64,000 bases of DNA from Rhizobium rhizogenes NBRC 13257. GTDB taxonomy: Bacteria; Pseudomonadota; Alphaproteobacteria; Rhizobiales; Rhizobiaceae. The notes beneath the pieces are model-generated. The model made no database searches. It was not told where the DNA came from and saw only the letters and a program-made list of their open reading frames with translations. Location: contig NZ_BAYX01000001.1 of NCBI RefSeq assembly GCF_000696095.1, forward strand, positions 558,001 through 622,000, given 5' to 3'. Numbering within the stretch: the first letter of the stretch is position 1; every line of letters starts with the position of its first letter. A program made the translations under genes and the position numbers. Shown here in pieces: positions 9,092 to 18,130 of the stretch.

Positions 9092-9484
9092 ATGGCCGAG
9101 TTTTCGAAATCAGCGGTAACCAAGGAAACAGGTATCCGACATTTTTTTGCCGCTGCCAGCTATTCTTGGGGTGGCTTTCAGCGCCTGCTGCAGGAATCCG
9201 CTTTCCGGCAGGAACTCCTGTTCGCAGGGGTCGCCTTGATCCTGTTGATCGCGGTCGGCGCGACGCTTGGCGAAATCATGATTGCCGTCGTGCTGTTTCT
9301 CGGCGTTTTCGCGGTCGAAGCGATGAATACCGCGGTTGAAGAAGTGATCGACCGGATTTCGCCTGAGATTTCCAATGTCGGCAAGCATGCGAAGGATCTG
9401 GGATCCTTTGCCGTTTTCTGCATGCTCGTCGCGTCCGGCCTCTATCTGCTGTACACCATCGGCTACCACCTGTTTTTCCGCTAG
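9092..9484 (+). CDS. dgkA: Diacylglycerol kinase
   Basis: This 130-residue protein is a small integral membrane kinase that recycles diacylglycerol to phosphatidic acid at the inner membrane. It has three membrane helices and the signature EAMNTAVEEVID (residues 76-87), matching the DgkA active-site motif. In rhizobia diacylglycerol is released when phosphatidylglycerol donates glycerophosphate to cyclic glucans, and a glycerophosphotransferase-type gene is present at 51.7-53.6 kb. The gene is convergent with the histidine kinase gene 18 bp away. Confidence 0.93.
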   Translation: MAEFSKSAVTKETGIRHFFAAASYSWGGFQRLLQESAFRQELLFAGVALILLIAVGATLGEIMIAVVLFLGVFAVEAMNTAVEEVIDRISPEISNVGKHAKDLGSFAVFCMLVASGLYLLYTIGYHLFFR

Positions 9485-9502
9485 TCGTCTACGGCTCAAG
9501 TG

Positions 9503-11032
9503 TCAGGCAAAGCTTTTCTTGCGGCGTTCGACCGACGGCGCGTCCTCGACGGCCGGCAGGCTTTGCAGCACGCGCTTGGCTGGCAGGATGGCGATGACCT
9601 CGGTGCCTTCGCGCAGCTTGGATTTCAGCATGAACTGACCGTCATGCTTGGCAAGGATCGCCTGCACGATCGGCAGGCCGAGGCCCGTTCCTTGTTCCGC
9701 GCTCTTGATGGCGATCGAACCCTGACCGAAAGCGGACAGAACCACCGGTATTTCTTCTTCGGGTATGCCGGGTCCATTGTCCCTGATTGCCACATACTGC
9801 CCACCGCCGGAAGTCCAGCCGACCTTGACGGTGATCTCACCGCCCTGGGGCGTGAATTTTACGGCATTGGACAGGAGATTGAGGATTACCTGCCGGATGG
9901 ATTTCTCATCGGCCCAGACGGAGGGCAGCTGTAGCTCAAACTGTGGCGAGATGGAGATATTCTTGCCGCGAGCGCGCAGCTGCACCATGCCGATGCAATC
10001 CTCCGCGACATCCAGCAGCGAGATCGCCTCTTCGTTCAGCTCGTATTTGCCGGCCTCGATGCGCGAAAGATCGAGGATCTCGTTGATGAGATTGAGCAGG
10101 TGCTGTCCGGAGCGATGGATATCGGTGGTGTATTCGCGATAGGTGGCGTTGTTGAGCGGCCCCATGACCTCAGCTGACATGACCTCGGAGAAGCCGAGGA
10201 TAGCGTTCAACGGGGTCCTGAGTTCATGCGACATCGAGGCCAGGAAGCGTGATTTGGCGAGATTGGCCTCTTCGGCGCGGCGGCGGGCCTCATCCGACAT
10301 CGATTTGGCGACCTCGAGCTCGGCGATCAGGTCATCCTTCTCCGATTGGAAGGAGAGGATCTTCAGGTTGGACTGAAACATCCGGTTGGTGATGAAGGTG
10401 AAGAAGATAGCGGCGACGGTGACTGCGGCGGCAAGCGTGATATCGAGAGGGTCACGGGTCAGTGTCGCCTTGACGGCAAGGGCGACGATTGCCGGGGCGA
10501 AGGCGAAGGGCACCGCACGCGGCAGCATGAAATTCGCCATGGTGGTAATACAGATCGCCACCAACAGCGCCGCGCCCTTGTAGAGCACGAAGCTGTCGCC
10601 ACCGCAGGCGGAGCAGTCCTGCATGGCGAAGAACGCCCAGCAAAAGCCGATGAAGAGTTGGCCCAACAGCAGGATCTGGCGCCATTTCCTGGCGCGCCCG
10701 ACGGTCATCTCGTACTTCTTCGCACGGCGGCCAAGCAGCATGTTGACGGCATGCATCGTCAGGGTCGGAATGGCCCAGATGAAGATTTGCGCGTCGCGGG
10801 TAAGGTAGGCGCCGAGGGCCGCGACGATGATGACGAAGATCGGCATGACCGAGGCGCCCTGCAACAGGGTGTCGACATGCATCATCATCAGTTCGCGGTC
10901 GAAACTCCGGCTATGGCCGGATTGCAGGCGCTCGCGCGTCTGCCGCACGGCCTTCGACACAGCCCGGTTACGGTGACTGCGCGATCGGTCGACGATGATT
11001 TTATCTGTCGATGTGCTGACGCCGGTACTCAT
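9503..11032 (-). CDS. Orphan membrane sensor histidine kinase (PdhS/DivJ/PleC-like)
   Basis: This 509-residue kinase has about six membrane helices between residues 55 and 213, a short coiled linker, a HisKA domain with SHELRTPLN (phosphorylated His269), and a HATPase domain with NLLSNAVKFT, DNGPGIP and GTGLGLPI. The segment from HRSGQHLLNLINEILDLSRIEAGKYEL is very like the PdhS/DivJ/PleC group that controls the DivK-CtrA cell-cycle relay in Alphaproteobacteria. No response regulator is adjacent, which also fits that group. I cannot say which paralogue it is, and the membrane part is not a recognised ligand-binding domain. Confidence 0.87.
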   Translation of the reverse strand: MSTGVSTSTDKIIVDRSRSHRNRAVSKAVRQTRERLQSGHSRSFDRELMMMHVDTLLQGASVMPIFVIIVAALGAYLTRDAQIFIWAIPTLTMHAVNMLLGRRAKKYEMTVGRARKWRQILLLGQLFIGFCWAFFAMQDCSACGGDSFVLYKGAALLVAICITTMANFMLPRAVPFAFAPAIVALAVKATLTRDPLDITLAAAVTVAAIFFTFITNRMFQSNLKILSFQSEKDDLIAELEVAKSMSDEARRRAEEANLAKSRFLASMSHELRTPLNAILGFSEVMSAEVMGPLNNATYREYTTDIHRSGQHLLNLINEILDLSRIEAGKYELNEEAISLLDVAEDCIGMVQLRARGKNISISPQFELQLPSVWADEKSIRQVILNLLSNAVKFTPQGGEITVKVGWTSGGGQYVAIRDNGPGIPEEEIPVVLSAFGQGSIAIKSAEQGTGLGLPIVQAILAKHDGQFMLKSKLREGTEVIAILPAKRVLQSLPAVEDAPSVERRKKSFA

Positions 11033-11154
11033 GGTTGCGTTGAAACTTGGCTTGCGGAAGGCTACAGACTAGCGGTCAAATCTTAAGAAGATGCTGCCTG
11101 AAATGTTTTGTTTGCCATCTTTACCAAGGGTTTGTTCGTGAAGGAGGCAAAAGC

Positions 11155-11727
11155 GTGACGCGATCTGGGCGCCTGTTTCGTGACGGCGTAACGACGTTCG
11201 CCCTGCTGGTGTTGCTCGGTTTGCTGGCGCTGAAGTTGAACAATCGTCCGGAACTGGTTCAAACCGGAAGGTTTTATGTCGTCGACGGCGATACGCTCGC
11301 TCAAGGCGGCCAGCGGTTTCGGCTGCGTGGCATCGATGCGCCGGAATATCGGCAGCAATGTCAGCGCAATAATGCAGGCTGGGCCTGCGGCGAAGAGGCG
11401 CGCAAGGCCCTTGATCGACTTATGAAGACGGGTGCGCCCGAATGCCGTGGTAGTGAAAAGGATCGCTACGGCCGGCTGCTGGTGATCTGCAAGGCTGGCG
11501 ATATCGACATCAACGCCGCTATGGTCCGCAGTGGCATGGCTGTATCCTATGGCGGTTATGCCGCCGAGGAGGCTCAGGCGCGGCAAGCGGAGGCCGGGCT
11601 TTGGGCCGGCGATTTCGAACGGCCGCGCGACTATCGACGCGAGGAACAGATGGAACATGTTTCCGGCGGTGACCCGCTCGGCGGACTGGCCGATTACCTG
11701 CGAAAGCTGGTGGGATGGGGTCAATGA
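11155..11727 (+). CDS. Membrane-anchored thermonuclease (SNase) family protein
   Basis: This 190-residue protein has an N-terminal hydrophobic anchor or signal (about residues 9-23), then an SNase domain with VVDGDTL, RLRGIDAPE and DRYGRLLV, the metal-binding and catalytic segments of staphylococcal-type nucleases. It probably cleaves nucleic acid outside the cytoplasm, although not all family members are active. I start it at GTG 11155 because AGGAGG lies 8 bases before it; the longer frame from 11047 has no such site. The following UDG-like gene overlaps its stop. Confidence 0.82.
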   Translation: MTRSGRLFRDGVTTFALLVLLGLLALKLNNRPELVQTGRFYVVDGDTLAQGGQRFRLRGIDAPEYRQQCQRNNAGWACGEEARKALDRLMKTGAPECRGSEKDRYGRLLVICKAGDIDINAAMVRSGMAVSYGGYAAEEAQARQAEAGLWAGDFERPRDYRREEQMEHVSGGDPLGGLADYLRKLVGWGQ

Positions 11728-12359
11728 CGATGCCGGGCGATGAGTTGCAGGCGTTGCGCGATGCAATCGCCCTCTGTCGTATCTGTCGCGACACGCCGAT
11801 GCGCGGCGAGGCATATCGGTTGCCGCATGAGCCGAGGCCGGTGGCGGTGTTGTCGGAGACGGCACGCATCCTGATCGCCGGGCAGGCGCCGGGGCTGCGC
11901 GTCCATGAAAGTGGCCTGCCGTTCAATGACGCATCCGGCGACCGGTTGCGGCAATGGCTGGGCGTCGGCCGCGACAGCTTCTACAATCCCGATCGTTTCG
12001 CCATTGTCCCGATGGGCTTCTGTTTTCCGGGCTATGACACAGCCGGCAGCGACTTGCCGCCGCGCAAGGAATGCGCGCCGCTCTGGCGGCAGAGGACGCT
12101 GGAGGCGATGCCTCAGATCGAACTCGTTCTCGCCATCGGGCAATATGCACAAGCCTGGCACCTCGGCGCGGCGCGGATGGCGTCGATGACCGAAACTGTT
12201 TCGGAATGGCGGCGCTACCTTCTGACCAATCGGTCGCCGGCCATTCTGCCGCTGCCGCATCCAAGCTGGCGCAATAGCGGTTGGTTGAAGCGCAATCCCT
12301 GGTTCGAGGCGGAGTTGCTGCCGGTGTTACAAGAACGTGTGAAAATCCTCGTTTCTTGA
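11724..12359 (+). CDS. Uracil-DNA glycosylase family protein
   Basis: This 211-residue protein belongs to the UDG superfamily: GQAPGLRVHESGLPFND resembles the water-activating motif and PLPHPSWRN the leucine/histidine loop motif. It has a CRIC pair near the N-terminus, but I do not see a full four-cysteine iron-sulfur set of family 4/5 enzymes, so base excision activity is likely but not assured. The start at ATG 11724 overlaps the nuclease stop (ATGA), implying co-translation. ATGs at 11715 and 11730 are alternatives. Confidence 0.75.
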   Translation: MTMPGDELQALRDAIALCRICRDTPMRGEAYRLPHEPRPVAVLSETARILIAGQAPGLRVHESGLPFNDASGDRLRQWLGVGRDSFYNPDRFAIVPMGFCFPGYDTAGSDLPPRKECAPLWRQRTLEAMPQIELVLAIGQYAQAWHLGAARMASMTETVSEWRRYLLTNRSPAILPLPHPSWRNSGWLKRNPWFEAELLPVLQERVKILVS

Positions 12360-12425
12360 AACAAGTTTCTTTTCTTTCGCCAAAAACGCGCTATAGAGAG
12401 AATATAATTCGAAAGGATAGCCGAA

Positions 12426-12914
12426 ATGGATCGTCTCGACCGCAAAATCCTGCGCCTGCTGCAGGAAGATTCCACTCTGGCCGTGGCTGATCTTGCCAAG
12501 AAGGTCGGGCTGTCGACGACACCATGCTGGCGCCGTATTCAGAAGATGGAAGAGGATGGCGTCATTCGCCGTCGCGTCGCGCTGCTCGATCCGGAAAAGG
12601 TCAACACCAAGGTTACCGTTTTCGTCTCGATCCGCACCAACAGCCACTCGATCGAATGGCTGAAACGTTTTTCCGAAGTGATCGCCGACTTCCCGGAAGT
12701 GGTCGAATTCTATCGCATGAGCGGCGATGTCGACTATCTGCTACGCGTCGTCGTTCCGGATATCGCCGCCTATGACGCTTTCTACAAGCGCATGATCGCC
12801 AAGATCGAAATCCGTGACGTCTCCTCGGCCTTCGCGATGGAGCGGATCAAGTATTCGACGGAACTGCCGCTGGACTACATGCTGCTGGATACCGCGAAGT
12901 CGCAGGAGGACTAA
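12426..12914 (+). CDS. Lrp/AsnC family transcriptional regulator
   Basis: This 162-residue DNA-binding regulator has an N-terminal winged helix (MDRLDRKILRLLQEDSTLAVADLAKKVGLS, helix-turn-helix up to about residue 50) and a C-terminal RAM/AsnC effector domain. Such proteins usually sense amino acids and form octamers. A ribosome site GAAAGGA precedes the ATG. It is convergent with a 3-hydroxyisobutyrate dehydrogenase-like gene. Its target and ligand cannot be read from sequence. The stop codon lies inside the left arm of a terminator hairpin. Confidence 0.88.
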   Translation: MDRLDRKILRLLQEDSTLAVADLAKKVGLSTTPCWRRIQKMEEDGVIRRRVALLDPEKVNTKVTVFVSIRTNSHSIEWLKRFSEVIADFPEVVEFYRMSGDVDYLLRVVVPDIAAYDAFYKRMIAKIEIRDVSSAFAMERIKYSTELPLDYMLLDTAKSQED

Positions 12915-12939
12915 GCGCCACATTTGCAATGGCGCTTAG
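12911..12939. terminator. Bidirectional terminator hairpin between lrp-like and reductase genes
   Basis: A perfect 10-bp inverted repeat (CTAAGCGCCA / TGGCGCTTAG, 9-base loop) includes the TAA stop of the Lrp gene in its left arm and lies 20 bp before the stop of the convergent reductase gene. U-tracts are weak on both sides. Confidence 0.6.
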
Positions 12940-12958
12940 TAAAGAGCGGCGGACTAAA

Positions 12959-13831
12959 TTACTTCCTGTCCAGCCGCGCCAGCAGCGACGAAGTATCCCA
13001 GCGATTGCCGCCCATGGCCTGGACGTCGCCGTAGAATTGATCGACGAGTGCGGTTAGCGGAAGCTTGGCCTCATTGCGGCGGGCTTCCGCCAGCACGATG
13101 CTGAGATCCTTACGCATCCAGTCGACGGCGAAGCCGAAGTCGTATTTGTCGGCATTCATGGTCTTGTGGCGGTTTTCCATCTGCCAGGAGCCGGCCGCGC
13201 CCTTGGAGATGACGTCCACGACCTTTTCAATGTCGAGGCCGGCCTGCTTGCCGAAATGGATGCCTTCCGCAAGCCCCTGGACGATGCCGGCGATGCAGAT
13301 CTGGTTGATCATCTTGGTGAGCTGGCCCGCGCCGACCGCGCCCATCAGGCCGACCATGCGGGCATAGGCGTCGATAACGGGCCTTGCCTTTTCGAATACG
13401 GCCTCGTCACCACCGCACATGACGGTCAGCACGCCATTCTCCGCGCCGGCTTGGCCGCCAGAGACGGGGGCATCGATGAACTCAACGCCTTTTTCCTTGG
13501 CCGCCGCATGGAGTTCGCGGGCGACTTCGGCGCTTGCCGTCGTGTTGTCGATCAGGATCGCACCGGCCTTCATGCCCGAGAGCACGCCGTCCTTGCCGAT
13601 CGTTACCGAGCGCAGGTCGTCGTCATTGCCCACGCAGGTGAAGACGAAATCGGCGCCTTCGGCAGCCGCGGCGGGGGTGGAGGCATACTTGCCGTCATAC
13701 TGCTTGGCCCAGGCTTCCGCCTTGGCGACGGTGCGGTTGTAGACGGTGACGTCGTGGCCACCCTTGGTCTTTAGATGCCCTGCCATGGGATAGCCCATGA
13801 CGCCCATGCCGATGAAAGCGACCTTTGCCAT
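12959..13831 (-). CDS. NAD(P)-dependent beta-hydroxyacid dehydrogenase (3-hydroxyisobutyrate / tartronate semialdehyde type)
   Basis: This 290-residue protein has the Rossmann motif GMGVMG (residues 8-13), the substrate-site signature DAPVSGG (120-126) and the catalytic lysine Lys173 in GAGQLTKMINQ, followed by Asn176 of the same family signature. It oxidises a 3-hydroxyacid such as 3-hydroxyisobutyrate, or reduces tartronate semialdehyde. The exact substrate is not fixed by these motifs. It stands alone on the minus strand; the ssu cluster diverges from it across 271 bp. Confidence 0.88.
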   Translation of the reverse strand: MAKVAFIGMGVMGYPMAGHLKTKGGHDVTVYNRTVAKAEAWAKQYDGKYASTPAAAAEGADFVFTCVGNDDDLRSVTIGKDGVLSGMKAGAILIDNTTASAEVARELHAAAKEKGVEFIDAPVSGGQAGAENGVLTVMCGGDEAVFEKARPVIDAYARMVGLMGAVGAGQLTKMINQICIAGIVQGLAEGIHFGKQAGLDIEKVVDVISKGAAGSWQMENRHKTMNADKYDFGFAVDWMRKDLSIVLAEARRNEAKLPLTALVDQFYGDVQAMGGNRWDTSSLLARLDRK

Positions 13832-13962
13832 TCGCGAAACTCCCTTACGAATTTTGACAAAAGGCTTAGCGGAAAGGCGAGGGGGACGGAAGACCGATTT
13901 GTCGGCGAACTTGTCTCGGTCTCATTCGTCTTGGAAGATAATTCCTTATATTCGTCATTTTT

Positions 13963-13977
13963 CGAAATCGAATTTCG
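13963..13977. promoter_or_regulatory. Inverted repeat upstream of ssuA
   Basis: CGAAAT-CGA-ATTTCG is a perfect 6-bp inverted repeat with a 3-bp centre, about 30 bp upstream of the shared TGTCGATATAATC box. It is a candidate operator for the divergent region between the reductase gene and ssuA. Confidence 0.35.
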
Positions 13978-14006
13978 CTACATCCGCGGAAATTCACAAT
14001 ATCAGA

Positions 14007-14019
14007 TGTCGATATAATC
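14007..14019 (+). promoter_or_regulatory. ssu box, copy 1 (ssuA promoter)
   Basis: TGTCGATATAATC recurs exactly at 15184-15196 ahead of ssuD. It contains TATAAT, a good -10 element, but there is no TTGACA-like -35 at the right distance, which fits an activator-dependent promoter. The box ends 83 bp before the ssuA start. Confidence 0.45.
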
Positions 14020-14102
14020 CATGGATTTGCAATTCTTAGGGCATCAATAGCAATGCCGGTGGCAACGGGACGCGTCCCGGTCCGGTGGGAAAGGGACTTT
14101 TC

Positions 14103-15071
14103 ATGATCTCGCGCAGACAGACACTCAGCCTTCTCGGCGCCACGGCCGCCACCCTGGCGCTGCCTTCCATACGGTCGGCGCGTGCTGCCGCTGCAACCAC
14201 CTTTCGCATAGGCTGGCAGAAGAACGGTGTGCTGGCGCTGGCCAAACGCAAGGGCTCGCTGGAAAAGCTGCTTGCCGGTCGCGGCATTTCTGTCGAATGG
14301 TCCGAGTTCACATCCGGTCCGCCGCTGTTGGAAGCGCTGGGCGCCGGTGCGCTCGATTTCGGCGCGACAGGCGATGTGCCTCCGCTGTTCGCGCAGGCCG
14401 CCAACGGCAATCTGCTCTATGTGGGTCAGTACTCGGGAAGCCCGGAAGGTTCGGCCATCCTGGTGCGCAAGGATTCGCCGATCCAGACGCTTGCGGACCT
14501 CAAGGGCAAGAAGCTGGCCTTCAAACGCGGGTCGAGCGCTCACAATGTCGCCGTAAAGGCGCTGCGCAAGGGTGGCCTGACTGTCGACGACGTCCAGGCG
14601 CTTGATCTCGCGCCGCCGGATGCTTCCGCTGCTTTCAAGACCGGCGCGATCGACGCCTGGTCGATCTGGGATCCCTATCTCGCTATTGCGGAGGCCGATC
14701 CGGACACCCGCATCCTGACGACGGCGCGAGGCCTGCTCGATTCCTACAGTTATTTCCTGGGAAATGCAGATTTCACCAAGGACAATCCGCAGGTCATCGT
14801 GGATGTGCTCGAGGAGCTCGCCAAGGTCGGCACTGCGGCCCAGGCCAATCTTGACGATACTGTTGCAGCCCTTTCGGAGATCACCGGCGTGCCGGCCAAT
14901 ATTACGCGGGTGACACTGACGCGGCCTGATTTCAATCTTGGTGCCGTCTCGACCATCAACGACGCAGCCATTGCCTATCAGCAGGGGCTGGCGGATGCGT
15001 TTTACGACCTCGGGATCGTTCCGAAGAAGCTCACCATCACCGATATCGTCTGGCGGCCGAAAGCGAGCTGA
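14103..15071 (+). CDS. ssuA: Aliphatic sulfonate ABC transporter substrate-binding protein
   Basis: This 322-residue periplasmic binding protein starts with a twin-arginine-type signal (SRRQTLSLLG... to ARA), then an SsuA-like fold with LDFGATGDVPPLFAQAA and DAWSIWDPYLA, the family's sulfonate-pocket regions. It delivers alkanesulfonates to the SsuBC importer. I chose ATG 14103, preceded by GGAAAGGGA; GTG 14085 is an alternative. A 204-bp gap with its own promoter-like box separates it from ssuD, so binding protein and enzyme/transport genes may be expressed at different levels. Confidence 0.9.
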   Translation: MISRRQTLSLLGATAATLALPSIRSARAAAATTFRIGWQKNGVLALAKRKGSLEKLLAGRGISVEWSEFTSGPPLLEALGAGALDFGATGDVPPLFAQAANGNLLYVGQYSGSPEGSAILVRKDSPIQTLADLKGKKLAFKRGSSAHNVAVKALRKGGLTVDDVQALDLAPPDASAAFKTGAIDAWSIWDPYLAIAEADPDTRILTTARGLLDSYSYFLGNADFTKDNPQVIVDVLEELAKVGTAAQANLDDTVAALSEITGVPANITRVTLTRPDFNLGAVSTINDAAIAYQQGLADAFYDLGIVPKKLTITDIVWRPKAS

Positions 15072-15136
15072 GCGACGAAGGCTTACTCGTCCCAACTGAT
15101 ATGACCGCGCTCGAAAGATGACGGGCGCGGCTCGTA

Positions 15137-15157
15137 TCGCGGAAAAATATTCCGCGA
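15137..15157. promoter_or_regulatory. Inverted repeat upstream of ssuD
   Basis: TCGCGGAA-AAATA-TTCCGCGA is a perfect 8-bp inverted repeat, 26 bp upstream of the second ssu box and 65 bp after the ssuA stop. It could end the ssuA mRNA or act as an operator. There is no U-tract. Confidence 0.4.
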
Positions 15158-15183
15158 GATGGCCAGTAATAGAAAATCTGCAT

Positions 15184-15196
15184 TGTCGATATAATC
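15184..15196 (+). promoter_or_regulatory. ssu box, copy 2 (ssuD promoter)
   Basis: This is the second exact copy of TGTCGATATAATC, 79 bp before the ssuD ATG, again with a TATAAT-like core and no -35 hexamer. The placement relative to the start codon is nearly the same as for copy 1. Confidence 0.45.
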
Positions 15197-15275
15197 GGTA
15201 GTCTATGCCACTATCCCTTGGAAGCTCCGAGGGACATGCTCCCGATGACACGCGCCCAGAAGACAGGGAAACACT

Positions 15276-16451
15276 ATGACCAAGACTGCCAAACCCATCG
15301 ACTTCCTGTGGTTCATTCCGACCTCCGGCGACGGTACCTATCTGGGCTCGACCGATCTCAACCGCGGGCCGGAAATCGGCTATCTCACGCAGATCGCCCA
15401 GGCGGTCGACAGGCTCGGTTTTTCCGGCGTGCTGCTGCCGACGGGCGTCTCCTGTGAGGAGTCGTTCATCACGGCTGCCGCTTTGTCGGCGCACACTCAG
15501 AAGCTGAAGTTCCTGGTGGCCATCCGCCCCGGCACGGCATCGCCCGCCTATTATGCCCGTCTCGCCTCGACGCTCGATCGCGTTTCGAATGGTCGCGTGC
15601 TGCTCAATATCGTTGTCGGCGGTAGCCCGGCCGAATTGGCGGGTGACGGCATTCATCTCGAACATGACGAGCGCTATGCCCATGCCGACGAGTTCTTCAC
15701 TGTCTGGGAAGAGCTTATGGAGAAGGGCTCCTCGACATTTAAGGGCAAGTATATCACGGCGACCAACGCAAGGCTTGGCCTGCCGCCGGTGCAGTCGCCG
15801 CGCCCGCCGCTTTATTTTGGTGGCTCGTCGGACGCCGGCATCGACTTCTCGGTTGGCCGCGTCGACAAGTATCTGACCTGGGGCGAGCCGCCGGCACAGG
15901 TGGCCGAGAAGGTCGAGAAGGTGCGCGCTGCCGCCGCCAAGAAGGGTCGCGAAGTCAGCTTCGGCATCCGCCTGCATTTCATCGTCCGCGAGACGGATGA
16001 AGAAGCATGGGCCGCCGCCGACCGGCTGATCTCCAAGCTCGATGACGAGACGATCCGCGAAGCGCAGGAACAGTTCGTCAACCAGTCCGACTCCGTTGGC
16101 CAGAAGCGCATGGCAGCTCTTCACGGCGGTCGTCGCGACAAGCTCGAAGTTTCGCCGAACCTCTGGGCTGGCGTTGGTCTCGTGCGCGCCGGTGCCGGCA
16201 CGGCGCTCGTCGGTTCGCCGCAGACGGTGGCCGCAAGGCTCCGCGAATATCAGGATATCGGCATCGAAACGGTGATCGGCTCCGGCTATCCGCATTTGGA
16301 AGAGGCCTATCGTGTCGCGGAACTGCTGTTCCCCGAAATCGGACTCTCCCGCGAAGAGCAACGTGCCGGCTTCCGCAACGAATTCGGTGCAAAGCAGATC
16401 TTCGCCGGCGGTAGCCATGGCGGCAATCTGAAAGTCGTTTCCGGCTCTTAA
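15276..16451 (+). CDS. ssuD: FMNH2-dependent alkanesulfonate monooxygenase
   Basis: This 391-residue luciferase-like flavin monooxygenase cleaves alkanesulfonates to aldehyde and sulfite for sulfur assimilation. [16 protein letters not shown] at the N-terminus, the block [27 protein letters not shown] and [13 protein letters not shown] are typical of SsuD. It needs reduced flavin from an NADPH:FMN reductase (SsuE), and none is encoded nearby. It is the first gene of ssuDCB, with 24 bp to ssuC. Confidence 0.95.
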   Translation: MTKTAKPIDFLWFIPTSGDGTYLGSTDLNRGPEIGYLTQIAQAVDRLGFSGVLLPTGVSCEESFITAAALSAHTQKLKFLVAIRPGTASPAYYARLASTLDRVSNGRVLLNIVVGGSPAELAGDGIHLEHDERYAHADEFFTVWEELMEKGSSTFKGKYITATNARLGLPPVQSPRPPLYFGGSSDAGIDFSVGRVDKYLTWGEPPAQVAEKVEKVRAAAAKKGREVSFGIRLHFIVRETDEEAWAAADRLISKLDDETIREAQEQFVNQSDSVGQKRMAALHGGRRDKLEVSPNLWAGVGLVRAGAGTALVGSPQTVAARLREYQDIGIETVIGSGYPHLEEAYRVAELLFPEIGLSREEQRAGFRNEFGAKQIFAGGSHGGNLKVVSGS

Positions 16452-16475
16452 CGCGAACAATTCAGGGAGATTCTC

Positions 16476-17312
16476 ATGTCGACATTCGACACGTCCTTCG
16501 TCCGCGTCACCGCGCAAAGCCGGGCTCGCCCGGCAAAGCAGGCGCGGCCGGTCATCTCCCTGGAGCGGTTTTTGCCTTTCCTGCTGCCGGCCGTCGTCAT
16601 AGCGGCTTGGCAGCTTGGCTCGTCGGTTGGCTGGATCTCCACGCGCATCATGCCGTCGCCGGCCGCTGTCGTGCTTGCCTTCTGGCAGACGACGATCTCC
16701 GGGCAGCTGCCGCATAATATCCTCGTCAGCGCCGGTCGGGCCTTTGCCGGCCTGCTGGTTGGCGGCTCGATCGGCTTCCTGCTCGGCATCGCCAACGGCG
16801 TGTCGCGCCTGTCGGAAAAGCTGACGGATACGACGTTGCAGATGCTACGCACCATTCCGCATCTGGCCATGGTGCCGCTGGTCATTCTCTGGTTTGGGAT
16901 CGGCGAGGAATCGAAGCTGTTCCTGACGGCCCTTGGTGTGCTCTTCCCGATCTATCTCAACACCTATCACGGCGTTCGCAATGTCGATCGTGGCCTCATC
17001 GAGATGGGCCGGGTCTATGGCATGAGCAACTGGACGCTGTTCAAGAAGGTAATTTTCCCCGGCGCCCTGCCGTCAATCCTCGTCGGCTTACGCTTTGCGC
17101 TCGGTATCATGTGGTTGACGCTGATCGTGGCGGAATCGATCGCCGCATCCTCGGGCATCGGCTACATGGCCAACAATGCCCGCGAGTTCGGCATGACCGA
17201 TGTCGTGGTGTTGACGCTGGTGATCTACGCCGTGCTCGGCAAGCTCGCCGATGTCGTTGCCCGTGCGCTGGAGCGCAGGGCCTTGCGCTGGAACCCGGCC
17301 TATCAGAATTGA
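16476..17312 (+). CDS. ssuC: Aliphatic sulfonate ABC transporter permease
   Basis: This 278-residue permease has about six membrane helices and the cytoplasmic EAA loop [24 protein letters not shown] that docks the ATPase. The basic N-terminal extension (about 25 residues) is cytoplasmic. It forms the channel for sulfonates delivered by SsuA and works with SsuB encoded 14 bp downstream. Related taurine permeases (TauC) are close, but the linked SsuD argues for alkanesulfonates. Confidence 0.92.
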   Translation: MSTFDTSFVRVTAQSRARPAKQARPVISLERFLPFLLPAVVIAAWQLGSSVGWISTRIMPSPAAVVLAFWQTTISGQLPHNILVSAGRAFAGLLVGGSIGFLLGIANGVSRLSEKLTDTTLQMLRTIPHLAMVPLVILWFGIGEESKLFLTALGVLFPIYLNTYHGVRNVDRGLIEMGRVYGMSNWTLFKKVIFPGALPSILVGLRFALGIMWLTLIVAESIAASSGIGYMANNAREFGMTDVVVLTLVIYAVLGKLADVVARALERRALRWNPAYQN

Positions 17313-17326
17313 GTGAGGAAGCATCT

Positions 17327-18130
17327 ATGACCGCCATCGCATTGGAACGCGTTCATCAGGGCTCCTCCGGGAGCGCTCCGTTGCAGACAGGTGCTGCCGC
17401 CATCCACATCAAGGGCCTGGAAAAGAGCTTTGACAATAATCGCGTGCTGCGTGGCATCGATCTCGATATTCCCGCCGGCCAGTTCGTCGCCGTCATCGGC
17501 AAGAGCGGTTGCGGCAAGAGCACGCTGCTACGCATCCTGATGGGGCTGGATGAGCCGACTTCGGGCCATCTGCGTTTCGAGACCACTGACGCGAATGACG
17601 CGGCACCGAATGCCCGCATCGTCTTTCAGGAGCCGCGATTGCTGCCCTGGCTCTCCGTTGCCGACAATGTCGCCGTCGGTCTCGGCGAGGGGCTGCCGCA
17701 GCAAGTGGTACGCTCCGAAACCGCGGCGGTGCTTTCCGAAGTGCAGCTGGCGGAGAAGGCCGGCGAATGGCCGTCGCGGCTTTCCGGCGGTCAGCGGCAG
17801 CGCGTGGCGCTTGCCCGCGCATTGGTGAGCAAACCCGGCGTCCTGGCGCTGGATGAGCCTCTGGGCGCGTTGGACGCGCTCACCCGCATCAGCATGCAGG
17901 AACTGCTGAACCGCGTCTGGCGCGAACTTGGCTTCACTGCTGTGCTCGTGACGCATGACGTCAGCGAGGCCGTGCATCTGGCCGATCGCGTCGTCGTGCT
18001 GGACGAGGGGCGGATCGTGCTCGATATCGCGGTTCCCCATCCGCACCCCCGCCGCCATGGCAATCCGGCGCTTGCCGAACTCGAGGGACAGTTGCTGGCT
18101 GCTATTCTCGGGGATGCCAAGGCAGGCTAA
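17327..18130 (+). CDS. ssuB: Aliphatic sulfonate ABC transporter ATP-binding protein
   Basis: This 267-residue ATPase has Walker [10 protein letters not shown] (58-66), signature LSGGQ (152-156), Walker B VLALDE (172-177) and switch His210. It energises SsuC. I start it at ATG 17327 after a GAGGAAG site; the frame stays open far upstream inside ssuC but that part is a shadow. Its end overlaps the stop of the convergent SRPBCC gene by 4 bp. Confidence 0.93.
   Translation: MTAIALERVHQGSSGSAPLQTGAAAIHIKGLEKSFDNNRVLRGIDLDIPAGQFVAVIGKSGCGKSTLLRILMGLDEPTSGHLRFETTDANDAAPNARIVFQEPRLLPWLSVADNVAVGLGEGLPQQVVRSETAAVLSEVQLAEKAGEWPSRLSGGQRQRVALARALVSKPGVLALDEPLGALDALTRISMQELLNRVWRELGFTAVLVTHDVSEAVHLADRVVVLDEGRIVLDIAVPHPHPRRHGNPALAELEGQLLAAILGDAKAG

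Noticed and set aside
13866..16715. 949-codon minus-strand frame across ssuA, ssuD and ssuC
   Set aside because: It is arginine/glycine-rich, spans several genuine ssu genes on the other strand and resembles no protein; it is an effect of GC-rich codon use.
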